A stretch of DNA of 64,000 nt from Asticcacaulis taihuensis (GTDB lineage Bacteria; Pseudomonadota; Alphaproteobacteria; Caulobacterales; Caulobacteraceae). The stretch spans positions 87,400 through 151,399 of the forward strand of contig NZ_FMTS01000002.1 in assembly GCF_900100255.1 (NCBI RefSeq), written 5' to 3'. Shown here one piece after another: positions 20,158-28,044 of the stretch (positions are counted from its first letter, which is position 1; the number at the start of each line of letters is the position of its first letter). The notes under the pieces are model-generated. The model worked only from the letters and a program-made list of their open reading frames with translations, searched no databases and had not been told where the DNA came from. The position numbers were made by a program, and so were the translations under genes.

Positions 20158-20334
20158 TACCTCCCCGGCTATGCCGGGGAGGGGGACCACGCCAGCTTGC
20201 TGGCGTGGTGGTGGGGCATCTTGCTTCCTAAAACCAAGATAAACATCTCGGGTAAGGCTTAAAAAGTAAGAAACCCCACCACCACGAGCCTGAAGAAGGC
20301 TCGCGGTCCCCCTCCCCAACAAGTTGGGGAGGTA
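20158..20334. repeat. Facing pair of B-type palindromic elements
   Basis: Forward copy 20158-20226 and inverted copy 20266-20334, separated by about 40 bases, between ccmE and ccmF. Because the copies face each other, the interval is one long imperfect inverted repeat of about 177 bases, on top of the smaller stems in each copy. Confidence 0.9.
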
Positions 20335-20351
20335 CAAGGTATGACTGCCAC

Positions 20352-20846
20352 TCATTGAAACGGCCTCTGGACCGGCTTCGGCTTGTCCATGCCCGCACCG
20401 GGACGCCATTCGCCCTGCTTTTCCAGTTCCTTCTGCACGTTCTTCGGAATGTACTTCTCGTCGTGCTTGGCCAGAACCTGCACAGCCTTCAACGCGGTCA
20501 CCCCCGTTACTTCCCCTTCGCAGACCACGCCCTGCCCCTCCCGGAACAGGTCCGGCAGTTCGCCCTTATAGACTACGGAGATTTCCTTCAGCTTGTCCTG
20601 CACGGTAAAGCGCGTCACGCCGTCCGGCGTCTTCACCACACTGCCCGGCTTGACCAGTCCGCCCAGCCGCACTGTCTTGCCGACCGGCACCTTCGCTTCA
20701 ATCCACTGTGCCGGTGTATAGAAATAGACCACCGTCCCTTTCAGCGCATACAGGCTCAGGGCGACAGCGGCGATAAATACCGGTGCAGCAATGAGAAAAA
20801 TCGTCAGCCGGCGGCGGGCTTTGACGGACTTCGGCCAAAAGCTCAT
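20352..20846 (-). CDS. ccmE: Haem chaperone CcmE (CycJ)
   Basis: 164 residues: cytoplasmic basic N-terminus, one TM about 14-35, then a periplasmic OB-fold beta barrel. The covalent haem ligand is His128, with Tyr132, in LAKHDEKYIPK. CcmE carries haem from CcmABCD to CcmF/H. The start overlaps the ccmI stop (ATGA), so translation is coupled. Confidence 0.95.
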   Translation of the reverse strand: MSFWPKSVKARRRLTIFLIAAPVFIAAVALSLYALKGTVVYFYTPAQWIEAKVPVGKTVRLGGLVKPGSVVKTPDGVTRFTVQDKLKEISVVYKGELPDLFREGQGVVCEGEVTGVTALKAVQVLAKHDEKYIPKNVQKELEKQGEWRPGAGMDKPKPVQRPFQ

Positions 20847-21925
20847 TTCGCCTCTCCTTCCGAACCGACGCGCGTCTGCGCCTTCGTGAGGATATCGGCG
20901 ATCACTTCCGGCCGGTTGGCATAGTGCGCCTGCATGGCCGCCCGTGCCCTGTCGTGCGCCGCCGTATCACCGAGCACATCATAGGAACGCAGCAGCCGCG
21001 CCCAGCCATCGGCATTTTCCGGATCGGCCTTAAGCTGCGCCTCAAGCCCTGATACCATGCCGGAAATACGCGCATTCATCGCCTTGGCCGCCGCTTCCGC
21101 CTGGCCAATGCTGTTCAGCGCTTCCAGCACCTGCGGCCGGCTGACATCATCCGGCGCCATGGTCTTCAGCGCCGCTTCATAGTGCCCGCGCGCCGCCTCG
21201 TACCTTCCCTCCGCCAGAGCCTGTTGTCCAAGGTAATAATGCGCCCGCGCATCATTCGGATCACGTTGCAGCGCCTTTTCAAACGCCTGCACCGCCTCCG
21301 GTCCGCTGGTGCCGCCGCCGACAAAGGTCAGGGCCTCACCCAGTTCCGACCAGGCGACAAATGTACCAGGCGAGAGGGCCCGCGCCTTTTCATAATCTTG
21401 CGCCCCGGCGTAATTATTGCCCGCCAGCATGTCGATCCGGCCGAGGAACAGCCAGTAGGTCACGTCATTGGCGTGCCCGGCCTGCCCCTGCCGCAATACC
21501 GCCGCCATGGCCAGCGGCGGCAATACGTCCGGATTGGTCTGGGCCAGCCGCGTCCAGGTTTGCAGGCGCTGTTTATACGGCTGATCCGGCTGATCGGGAT
21601 GACCGATCATCAGGTAAACCGCCAGGCTCAGGATCGCGGTCACACCGAGCGCCACATAACCGTAAAGCGGTTTTACCGGCGCAACCGCGGCCTGCGTTTC
21701 GCTGGCTTTCAAAAGGGCCCGCGCCGCCTGCGCCCGTTCTTCCTGCGCCTGAATGTCGTCGATCTCGCCCCGCGCCTGCCGGCGCTCCAGATCGGCGACA
21801 AATCCGGTATATAGCGCCTTTTCCTGCGTCAGTCCGGACGCCACGCCACGTCTCCGCTGCCATGCCCACACCAGCGCCATCAGCGCGGCGCAGATCAGCA
21901 GGCAGGTCAGGATGAGCAGGAGCAT
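20843..21925 (-). CDS. ccmI: Cytochrome c maturation protein CcmI (CycH)
   Basis: 360 residues. Two TM segments (about 2-22 and 95-115) flank a cytoplasmic loop with EKALYTGFVADLERRQARGE, the conserved CcmI signature. A periplasmic C-terminal domain follows with TPR-like helices (FVAWSELGEALTF; DPNDARAHYYLGQQALAEGR) that bind apocytochrome C-termini. First gene of the ccm group here; the unknown gene upstream ends only 46 bases before it. Confidence 0.92.
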   Translation of the reverse strand: MLLLILTCLLICAALMALVWAWQRRRGVASGLTQEKALYTGFVADLERRQARGEIDDIQAQEERAQAARALLKASETQAAVAPVKPLYGYVALGVTAILSLAVYLMIGHPDQPDQPYKQRLQTWTRLAQTNPDVLPPLAMAAVLRQGQAGHANDVTYWLFLGRIDMLAGNNYAGAQDYEKARALSPGTFVAWSELGEALTFVGGGTSGPEAVQAFEKALQRDPNDARAHYYLGQQALAEGRYEAARGHYEAALKTMAPDDVSRPQVLEALNSIGQAEAAAKAMNARISGMVSGLEAQLKADPENADGWARLLRSYDVLGDTAAHDRARAAMQAHYANRPEVIADILTKAQTRVGSEGEAK

Positions 21926-21971
21926 GTGGCCTCAATAGCCGATTTCAGGCCAAAAGAAAGCCTATACAGGC

Positions 21972-23315
21972 TCAAGCCACGGATTTCGAGGGGTTCATCA
22001 GGTCCGATGACGCGACACGGCGTCGCGCCAGTTGCCCCTTTTCCTCGCCGCACAGGGCTTCCATCAGGTCGGCGATCCGCTCGAAGCCGGCCAGCAACTG
22101 TTCGGCGTCAAACGGTTCATCGCCATTCGCAAGGGCCAGCAGTTCGGTGAAATAGGCATCCAGCGTCAGCTCGCAGGCTTCGGCCGTCTTGGCCTGGAGG
22201 GCGGCGAACCCGCCAGCCATGGCGATCGGCCGCACCTTGCGGATAAACGTCAAAACGCCGTGGGCACGGGCCATAACCTCCTCCGCGGGCACGCGCGCAT
22301 AATCCGGCACCTCCTTCTTCACCCGGCCATAGACGCGTTCGGTGCGCATCGGCATGACGCCTTCCAGCGCCTTTTCCGCGCTCTTGAGCTGGTGCTCGAC
22401 TAGGCCGGCTATGGTCTTTTGCGCTTCGGTGACCCGCTTGCCCCAGGGTCCGCCGCGTGTCAGCTCGACATAGTGCCCGAACGCCTGAATCTGGCTGAGG
22501 CAGTGCGCCACCCGTTCGCCGGCAGCACCGGGATCATCGCAAACCTGTCCCTTGCCGCCCATGAAAGCCTTGATAGCGGCCAGGTCCGCTTCGATCCGGT
22601 CGAGGATGCGTATGCCGAAATCCGCCAGTTCCGACTCCGCCAGGAATCGGTCGTTCGGCCGGTCGGAAACAATGGCCACGAACTTGATGATCTGGGCGCC
22701 GTCCTCCAGATTGGCGAAGATGATCTCCAGAAAGCGCGTACCGCCGTTGATATCGAGATCGCTGGCGTCACCGAACAGAACCCGCAGGGCCGCCGCCTTG
22801 TCGGCATCGATCCGCCCCATGAAATCGTTGAGGCGGGCCAGCACCTGCCGCGCCAGCCGGTGCAGGTCGAGATAGTGCCCGAACTCCGCCACCGCCGCGC
22901 GCTCGGTGTCGCCGGCGTCAGGGCGCAAAATCGTCTCCGGCGTATCATGGCAGATATGGGCCGCCGCCGTCACCAACCGGAAAAAGACCACCGGCGTCGG
23001 GTCTTCCGCGCGCAGGGTGCGAAAGATCACTTGCGCCTCGGCGCACAGATCGGGCTCGCTTGTGCCCAGCGCCGACCACAGGGCATTGACGATCCACGGT
23101 TCGAACCTGACCCCGGCCAGTCCATCGGCGCGCGGGCGGAACAGCGGCATGAACGGTGCGAAAACCGCCTCGCGGACCTGGCGAAATTCCATCTCGGCCG
23201 CGATGAGTTCGCGGACCTCGACCATCTTCGCCTCATTGGTCAGGCCCAGCGCCATTTCCAGCGAACGCAGGGAGGTCTGAGGCAGGGTGCGAACCAGGCC
23301 TTTGAGCATATTCAT
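21972..23315 (-). CDS. Conserved-looking protein of unknown function
   Basis: 447 residues from the ATG at 23315 (a TTG at 23342 is possible). I do not recognise the family. It is soluble, almost entirely helical by composition, and lacks a signal peptide, TM segments and catalytic motifs. The N-terminus has MLKGLVRTLPQTSLRSLE. Several segments (LARQVLARLNDFMGRIDADK; QKTIAGLVEHQLKSAEKALE) look like long helices. It shares orientation with, and lies 46 bases before, ccmI, so it may be co-transcribed. Codon use matches its neighbours, so it looks resident. Confidence 0.6.
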   Translation of the reverse strand: MNMLKGLVRTLPQTSLRSLEMALGLTNEAKMVEVRELIAAEMEFRQVREAVFAPFMPLFRPRADGLAGVRFEPWIVNALWSALGTSEPDLCAEAQVIFRTLRAEDPTPVVFFRLVTAAAHICHDTPETILRPDAGDTERAAVAEFGHYLDLHRLARQVLARLNDFMGRIDADKAAALRVLFGDASDLDINGGTRFLEIIFANLEDGAQIIKFVAIVSDRPNDRFLAESELADFGIRILDRIEADLAAIKAFMGGKGQVCDDPGAAGERVAHCLSQIQAFGHYVELTRGGPWGKRVTEAQKTIAGLVEHQLKSAEKALEGVMPMRTERVYGRVKKEVPDYARVPAEEVMARAHGVLTFIRKVRPIAMAGGFAALQAKTAEACELTLDAYFTELLALANGDEPFDAEQLLAGFERIADLMEALCGEEKGQLARRRVASSDLMNPSKSVA

Positions 23316-23424
23316 GCGCTTTTCGGCTATCAAGCCTGCCAAACCGGAAATCCTTACGCCACAACGCTTTAGGGAAAACGCATCATAGTAACGATCCGGT
23401 TAATTTTGTCTGACGGGTAACTGC

Positions 23425-24858
23425 CTACTCGGACAGGTTTGCCGGCAGCTTTGCAACCACTTTCAAGCCGCCCCACGGGGAACGCTCGAAATGCAGCCCT
23501 CCGCCGTAGGCGCGCACCAGTTCATCGACAATCGACAGCCCCAGGCCGGAGCCCGGCACGCTCTCATCCAGCCGCGCCCCGCGTTTCAGCACCTCATCGA
23601 ACCGCGCCTCATCCAGCCCCGGACCGTCATCCTCTATGGCCAGTTTCATGGTCTGGTCGGCTGTGGTAAATTCCGCTGTGATGCGTACCTTGCGTTTGCA
23701 CCAGATGCAGGCATTTTCCAGCAGATTGCCGGCAATTTCCTGCAGGTCCTGTTTCTCGCCGCGGAAGGCCAGGTCTTCCGGCGCGCGCCAGTCGATGATC
23801 ACGCCCTTGTCCTGGAAAACCTGCTCCAGCATCACCGCCAGTTCATCCAGAACCGGCTCCACCGGCGTGCGCTCACCCATGGCCTGGGACCGCGCCGCCG
23901 CCCGCGCCCGCCGCAGATGGTGATCGACCTGAGCCCGCATGGTCTCGGCCTGCTTGCGCATGGTTTCCGGCAGAGGCCCTTCGGCCTCGCCCGCCGTCGC
24001 CATCAGCACGGAGAGCGGCGTCTTCAGCGCATGGGCCAGATTACCGACGTGCATCCGCTGGCGCTCCACCACCTCCTGAGAATAGTCGAGAAAGGCATTG
24101 AGTTGGGTCGCCACCGGGGTGATTTCCGCCGGATAGGTCTTGACCAGGCGCTGCTGCTTGCCACTCTGCACATCGGCAATTTCGCCGGTCAGGTCGAACA
24201 GCGGCCGCAAGCCCACCCGCACCTGGATGAAGATGGCCACCAGCGAACCAAGCGCCAGGATGAACAGGGCCGCTGCTGTGATAAGGGCGAAACGGCGCAC
24301 ATCCTTGTCCATCGGGGCGCGATCTTCGGCCGACAGGAAGACAAAGGCGCGATCATCGATCATCGAATAGATGGCCGCCACGCGCAACGGCGCCTTGTTT
24401 GGCCCCAGGCTGTCATAGAAAACAGGCTCGCCCGAACGGCTTTTCGCCGCCGCCAGGCTCTCCGCCGGCACGACGATGCGCTCGCTCCACAGGGAGCGCG
24501 ACCGCGCCTGATCGATCATCTTGCCTTGGGCGTTGATTTCGCTGACCTGCCAGTAAAGCCCGGAATAGACGCGGTTGGTGCGGGTGTCGAAAAAGACCGG
24601 CGTGGTAATGTGGCCGTCGCTGGCGATATCGGTATCGGCATAGAGGTTATCGGCGATCTGGCCGACATTGAGCTGGAAGCGCTGAAGTGCTGCCTGATGA
24701 AAATAGGCGGTCAGTGCAATGCCGGTAATGACCAGAGAAAAGATGAACCACACCGAGGCCAGCCGGATCAGCCGCCCGACCAGCGAATTTTTACGCGTCA
24801 GCCGGCGCCAGAGTTTGCCAGCAGCGCGAAGGATTGGGGCGGTTGTGTCATCACTCAC
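23425..24858 (-). CDS. PhoQ/FeuQ-type sensor histidine kinase
   Basis: 477 residues: TM1 about 31-52, periplasmic domain to about 187, TM2 about 188-212, a short HAMP-like linker, and HisKA with phosphoacceptor His in NLAHALKTPLSVL, typical of PhoQ/FeuQ kinases. The HATPase shows NLLENACIWCKR, DDGPGLDE and GSGLGLSIV. The start overlaps the regulator's stop by four bases. Together with the PepSY-like protein upstream this resembles feuNPQ of rhizobia; the input signal is unknown. Confidence 0.9.
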   Translation of the reverse strand: MSDDTTAPILRAAGKLWRRLTRKNSLVGRLIRLASVWFIFSLVITGIALTAYFHQAALQRFQLNVGQIADNLYADTDIASDGHITTPVFFDTRTNRVYSGLYWQVSEINAQGKMIDQARSRSLWSERIVVPAESLAAAKSRSGEPVFYDSLGPNKAPLRVAAIYSMIDDRAFVFLSAEDRAPMDKDVRRFALITAAALFILALGSLVAIFIQVRVGLRPLFDLTGEIADVQSGKQQRLVKTYPAEITPVATQLNAFLDYSQEVVERQRMHVGNLAHALKTPLSVLMATAGEAEGPLPETMRKQAETMRAQVDHHLRRARAAARSQAMGERTPVEPVLDELAVMLEQVFQDKGVIIDWRAPEDLAFRGEKQDLQEIAGNLLENACIWCKRKVRITAEFTTADQTMKLAIEDDGPGLDEARFDEVLKRGARLDESVPGSGLGLSIVDELVRAYGGGLHFERSPWGGLKVVAKLPANLSE

Positions 24859-25535
24859 AGATCGCTGATCTCGTCATGCAGGGGCTTGAGCCGATAGCCC
24901 AGACCCCGCACAGTCTCGATCCGGTCGGTGCCGATCTTCTTGCGCAGACGGCCCATGAAAACCTCGATCGTATTGGAATCGCGGTCGAAATCCTGATCAT
25001 AGAGGTGCTCGACCAGTTCGGTGCGCGAAATCACTCTGGACTGGTGCAGCATAAGATAATGCAGCAGGCGATATTCCAGAGAGGTCAGGCGCAGGGGCTC
25101 ACCATTGACCGAGGCCCGCGCCGCCCGCGGATCGAGCCGCACGCCGCCGCAGACGAGCATGGGCTGGGCATGTCCGGCGGCGCGCCTGACCAACGCACGG
25201 AGGCGGGCCAGCAGTTCCTCGGTATGGAAGGGCTTGGTCAGGTAATCATCGGCGCCGGCGTCGAAGCCCGCCACCTTGTCATTCCAGGCGCCGCGCGCGG
25301 TCAGGATCAGCACCGGCGTGGCCTTGCCGGCCCGCCGCCACTTTTCCAGCACCGAAACGCCGTCAATCTTGGGCAGGCCAAGATCGAGGATCACCGCGTC
25401 ATAGGGTTCGGTATCGCCAAGGAAATGCGCTTCCTCGCCATCCGGCGCGTGATCGACCACATAGCCGGCATCACTCAGCGACGCCTTCAACTGGCGCGAC
25501 AGATCGGGATCATCTTCGGCTAACAGGATTCTCAA
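24855..25535 (-). CDS. OmpR-family response regulator (PhoP/FeuP-like)
   Basis: 226 residues: receiver with AEDDPDL, phosphoacceptor Asp in VILDLGLPKIDG and Lys in LTKPFHTEEL. The winged helix has LTSLEYRLLHYLMLHQSRV and TIEVFMGRLRKKI, ending TVRGLGYRL. It begins one base after the stop of the PepSY-like gene and overlaps the kinase start, giving a tight three-gene operon. Confidence 0.93.
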   Translation of the reverse strand: MRILLAEDDPDLSRQLKASLSDAGYVVDHAPDGEEAHFLGDTEPYDAVILDLGLPKIDGVSVLEKWRRAGKATPVLILTARGAWNDKVAGFDAGADDYLTKPFHTEELLARLRALVRRAAGHAQPMLVCGGVRLDPRAARASVNGEPLRLTSLEYRLLHYLMLHQSRVISRTELVEHLYDQDFDRDSNTIEVFMGRLRKKIGTDRIETVRGLGYRLKPLHDEISDL

Positions 25536-25994
25536 CTAGCGCTCTCCAATAATACGGCCGGAATCGGCATCGACGAGCAGGTCGACGCGTCCCTGATCGG
25601 TCGCCACACGCACCCAGAAGATGGAGCCGCCCTGAGGGCCGGCATCAAGCACCCGCCCACGACGTCCGGCTACCGCCATGGCGCGGTTGATACGATCGTC
25701 ACGGTTCTGGAACTGCCTGGCATTGCCGCGGTCGAAATTCTGTGCATTTACCGGCCGATCCCTCGACGGACGGTCATCGCCTTGCCGGTCGTCTCCGCGA
25801 TTGCCGCGACGATCGTCATTTCCGCGCTGGCGGTTGCTGCCGCTGTTGTCGCGGTCCTTTTTATTGCCCGCCAGCAGCATCACGGCTTCATCCAGACCGC
25901 CGCGCAGAGCCAGGGGCTCCGCCGCCGCGACCGAAGGCAAGGTCACAGGCGCGGCGATCAGCACAAGACTAAGAAGGGGCCAAATCTGTTTCAT
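25536..25994 (-). CDS. Secreted PepSY-like protein of a two-component operon
   Basis: 152 residues. Signal peptide with cleavage near residues 24-25 (LPSVAAAEP). A central disordered stretch is rich in Asp, Arg, Asn and Gly. A C-terminal PepSY-like half-domain follows (VAGRRGRVLDAGPQGGSIFW, then VDLLVDADSGRIIGER). First gene of the operon with the regulator and kinase. By analogy with FeuN-type proteins it may be a periplasmic inhibitor of the kinase; that is inference from position. Confidence 0.75.
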   Translation of the reverse strand: MKQIWPLLSLVLIAAPVTLPSVAAAEPLALRGGLDEAVMLLAGNKKDRDNSGSNRQRGNDDRRGNRGDDRQGDDRPSRDRPVNAQNFDRGNARQFQNRDDRINRAMAVAGRRGRVLDAGPQGGSIFWVRVATDQGRVDLLVDADSGRIIGER

Positions 25995-26098
25995 GACGCC
26001 ATTTATAGAGGTCTACACCTGAACCTTATCTGAACAGACGCGTCAGGGAAGTAAATAATTGGAAAAAATACAATCTGACCGATTATGCTCTTACCGCC

Positions 26099-27085
26099 CT
26101 ATTTGCGCCGGGTGGTGATGGTCGGCGTGTAGTCTGCCTTGTCACGCCAGCGTTCGAGCAAGCTGGTGAACTCCGCCTTCAGGTCAGCCGGCATCCCGTC
26201 CAGTCCCTTGTCGGGCATGGCCAGGACGACATGGGCGAACAAGTCGCCGCGCGTACCGGCCTTGGCATCGAGCGCGCCACGCCCCTTCAGACGCAGGATA
26301 GCCCCGGAATTGGACCCTTTTGCCAGGTTGACGCTGACCGGGCCATCCGGCGTCGGGGCCTGCACCTTGCCGCCCAAAAGGGCATCCGGCAGGGAGACGA
26401 ACAGGTCCATATGCAGGTCATTGCCATCCATGCGAAAGACCGGATGCGGCTTGAGGTGCAGTTCGACCAGGGCATCGCCGTGCGCGCCGCGTCCCGTGGG
26501 CGAAGGCGAGCCCTGCCCCTTCAGGCGCAGGGTCTGGCCATCGCGCGAGCCCTTGGGAATATTGACATCGACCGTGCGACCATCCGAAAGCAGCACGCGG
26601 CGCGTATTGCCGACAATGGCATCCAGCAGGTCGATATCGAGCCTGATCTTGATATCGCTGCCCTTGGCCGGCGCCTGTTCGCGCTGGCCACCAAAGCCGC
26701 CGAAGCCACCGCCAAACGGGCTGCCGCCCCGGCCGCCGCCCCCGAACATGCTCATGATATCATCCATGTCCATGCCCTCGAACTGCGTGCTGCGTCCGCC
26801 ACCCGCGCCAAAGGGCGAACCGCCGGCACGACCGCCCCCGCCGAAGCCACGGAAAATCTCGCGGCCATCGGCATCGATCTCGCCGGCGTCGAACTTCTTG
26901 CGCTTGTCGGTGTCTTTCAGGAAATCATAGGCCGCCGTCACGCGCTTGAAGCGCTCTTCGGCCACCTTGTTGTCGCGGTTGGTATCCGGATGCAGTTCCT
27001 TGGCCAGCTTGCGGAACGCCTTCTGAATCTCGGCATCGCTGGCCCCTTTTTTCAGGCCCAATTCAGAATAGGGATCATTTGCCAC
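26099..27085 (-). CDS. DnaJ-class cochaperone (CbpA-like, no zinc-finger domain)
   Basis: 328 residues with a GTG start (GGAGGT ten bases upstream). Order: J domain with HPD at 32-34 (KELHPDTNRD), a long Gly/Phe-rich linker (about 75-145), then two DnaJ C-terminal beta domains (VNIPKGSRDGQTLRLKGQG and VSVNLAKGSNSGAILRLKGR). It lacks the four CxxCxGxG zinc repeats of DnaJ, so it is a class II (CbpA/DnaJ2-type) cochaperone for DnaK. Confidence 0.92.
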   Translation of the reverse strand: MANDPYSELGLKKGASDAEIQKAFRKLAKELHPDTNRDNKVAEERFKRVTAAYDFLKDTDKRKKFDAGEIDADGREIFRGFGGGGRAGGSPFGAGGGRSTQFEGMDMDDIMSMFGGGGRGGSPFGGGFGGFGGQREQAPAKGSDIKIRLDIDLLDAIVGNTRRVLLSDGRTVDVNIPKGSRDGQTLRLKGQGSPSPTGRGAHGDALVELHLKPHPVFRMDGNDLHMDLFVSLPDALLGGKVQAPTPDGPVSVNLAKGSNSGAILRLKGRGALDAKAGTRGDLFAHVVLAMPDKGLDGMPADLKAEFTSLLERWRDKADYTPTITTRRK

Positions 27086-27160
27086 TGTAAAACATACCTC
27101 CGCGATAGAGGTGTGTCCTAGACCTTATCGTTTCAAGAGGCAAGCACAGCCCCCTTCTTA

Positions 27161-27226
27161 TACCTCCGGGGGACCGTCCGGCGAAGCCTTTAGGCGAAGA
27201 CGGAGGGTGGTGGGGCGTCTTGTTTT
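27161..27226 (+). repeat. B-type palindromic element, deleted variant
   Basis: Has the B inner stem (CCGTCCGG...CGAAGACGG) and the GTGGTGGGG end, but the first stem is collapsed to TACCTCCGGGGGACC. Lies 22 bases from the end of the unknown gene at 27249 and 76 bases upstream of the DnaJ-type gene. Confidence 0.85.
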
Positions 27227-27248
27227 CTTTTTCAAGTGAAAAGGTGGT

Positions 27249-27974
27249 CTAATCTGTCGCCGACCCGGCAATAATTGTCAGTTTTTGTAAATCAGGAATG
27301 TAGATGCTGAACAGAAATATGCCCCACCATTCCTTCCCCGCCGTGAAATAATCTGACACCTTGTCCAGTGATGGATTGGTCCAGTCGAAAATAGTCGCGG
27401 CGTGCGCTTTTGGCAGAATAGCTTCACGAATATCGTCAAACCTGCTTTGGATTTCAACAGGTGTGCCAGCCAAGCCATAAGGGGGATTGAGATAAGCATA
27501 GGCAAATTGCCCGCCAGCGCCCACTTCCACACCCGGACCACCGCTCGATGCTACCTGAAGGTTCTCAAGCGACACCAGCTTGGGATTGCTGAGGTTCTGA
27601 CCGCCAACCGTCGTGACGCTGCCAAGCTTAATCAGGCCGCCGTCTGCCGGATCATACCAGTCGCCAAAAAACTGGCCCAATGATATTTGGCGCCCCTTCA
27701 GCTTTGCAAATGCGCTTTCGTTGAGACTGCCCGTGTTGGCAAGTCCGTCATGGATCGCCGCCATGGAATCGCTCTCCCCATCTTGCGCGCCATCATATAC
27801 GATGAACTGCAAGACGCCGCCCATTTGGTAATATGGTTTGAAGACCTCCATGGCTTCATCGTCAGCCACGCGTAAACTGGGGGACCGGGTCGTATTTCCG
27901 GCGCATGAACTATCAGGCAAGAATTGAGCACTCGCTATAGACGCCACTGCTTTAAGTAATAATCGTCTGTCCAA
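27249..27974 (-). CDS. Exported protein of unknown function
   Basis: 241 residues with a TTG start (AAGG just upstream). N-terminal Arg pair and hydrophobic stretch (DRRLLLKAVASIASAQFLPD) suggest a signal, possibly Tat. The mature part has no motif I know; FFGDWYDPADGGLI and the C-terminal AGKEWWGIFLFSIYIPDL are its clearest features. G+C is visibly lower than in the surrounding genes, and the gene sits between the DnaJ-type gene and the end of the GTA cluster, which suggests acquisition. Confidence 0.55.
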   Translation of the reverse strand: MDRRLLLKAVASIASAQFLPDSSCAGNTTRSPSLRVADDEAMEVFKPYYQMGGVLQFIVYDGAQDGESDSMAAIHDGLANTGSLNESAFAKLKGRQISLGQFFGDWYDPADGGLIKLGSVTTVGGQNLSNPKLVSLENLQVASSGGPGVEVGAGGQFAYAYLNPPYGLAGTPVEIQSRFDDIREAILPKAHAATIFDWTNPSLDKVSDYFTAGKEWWGIFLFSIYIPDLQKLTIIAGSATD

Positions 27975-28044
27975 AGCCTTGCCCCAATCTCATGACGTCA
28001 ACAATACGCCGTCACAGCATTTCAGGCAATGAATACCGGCACGC

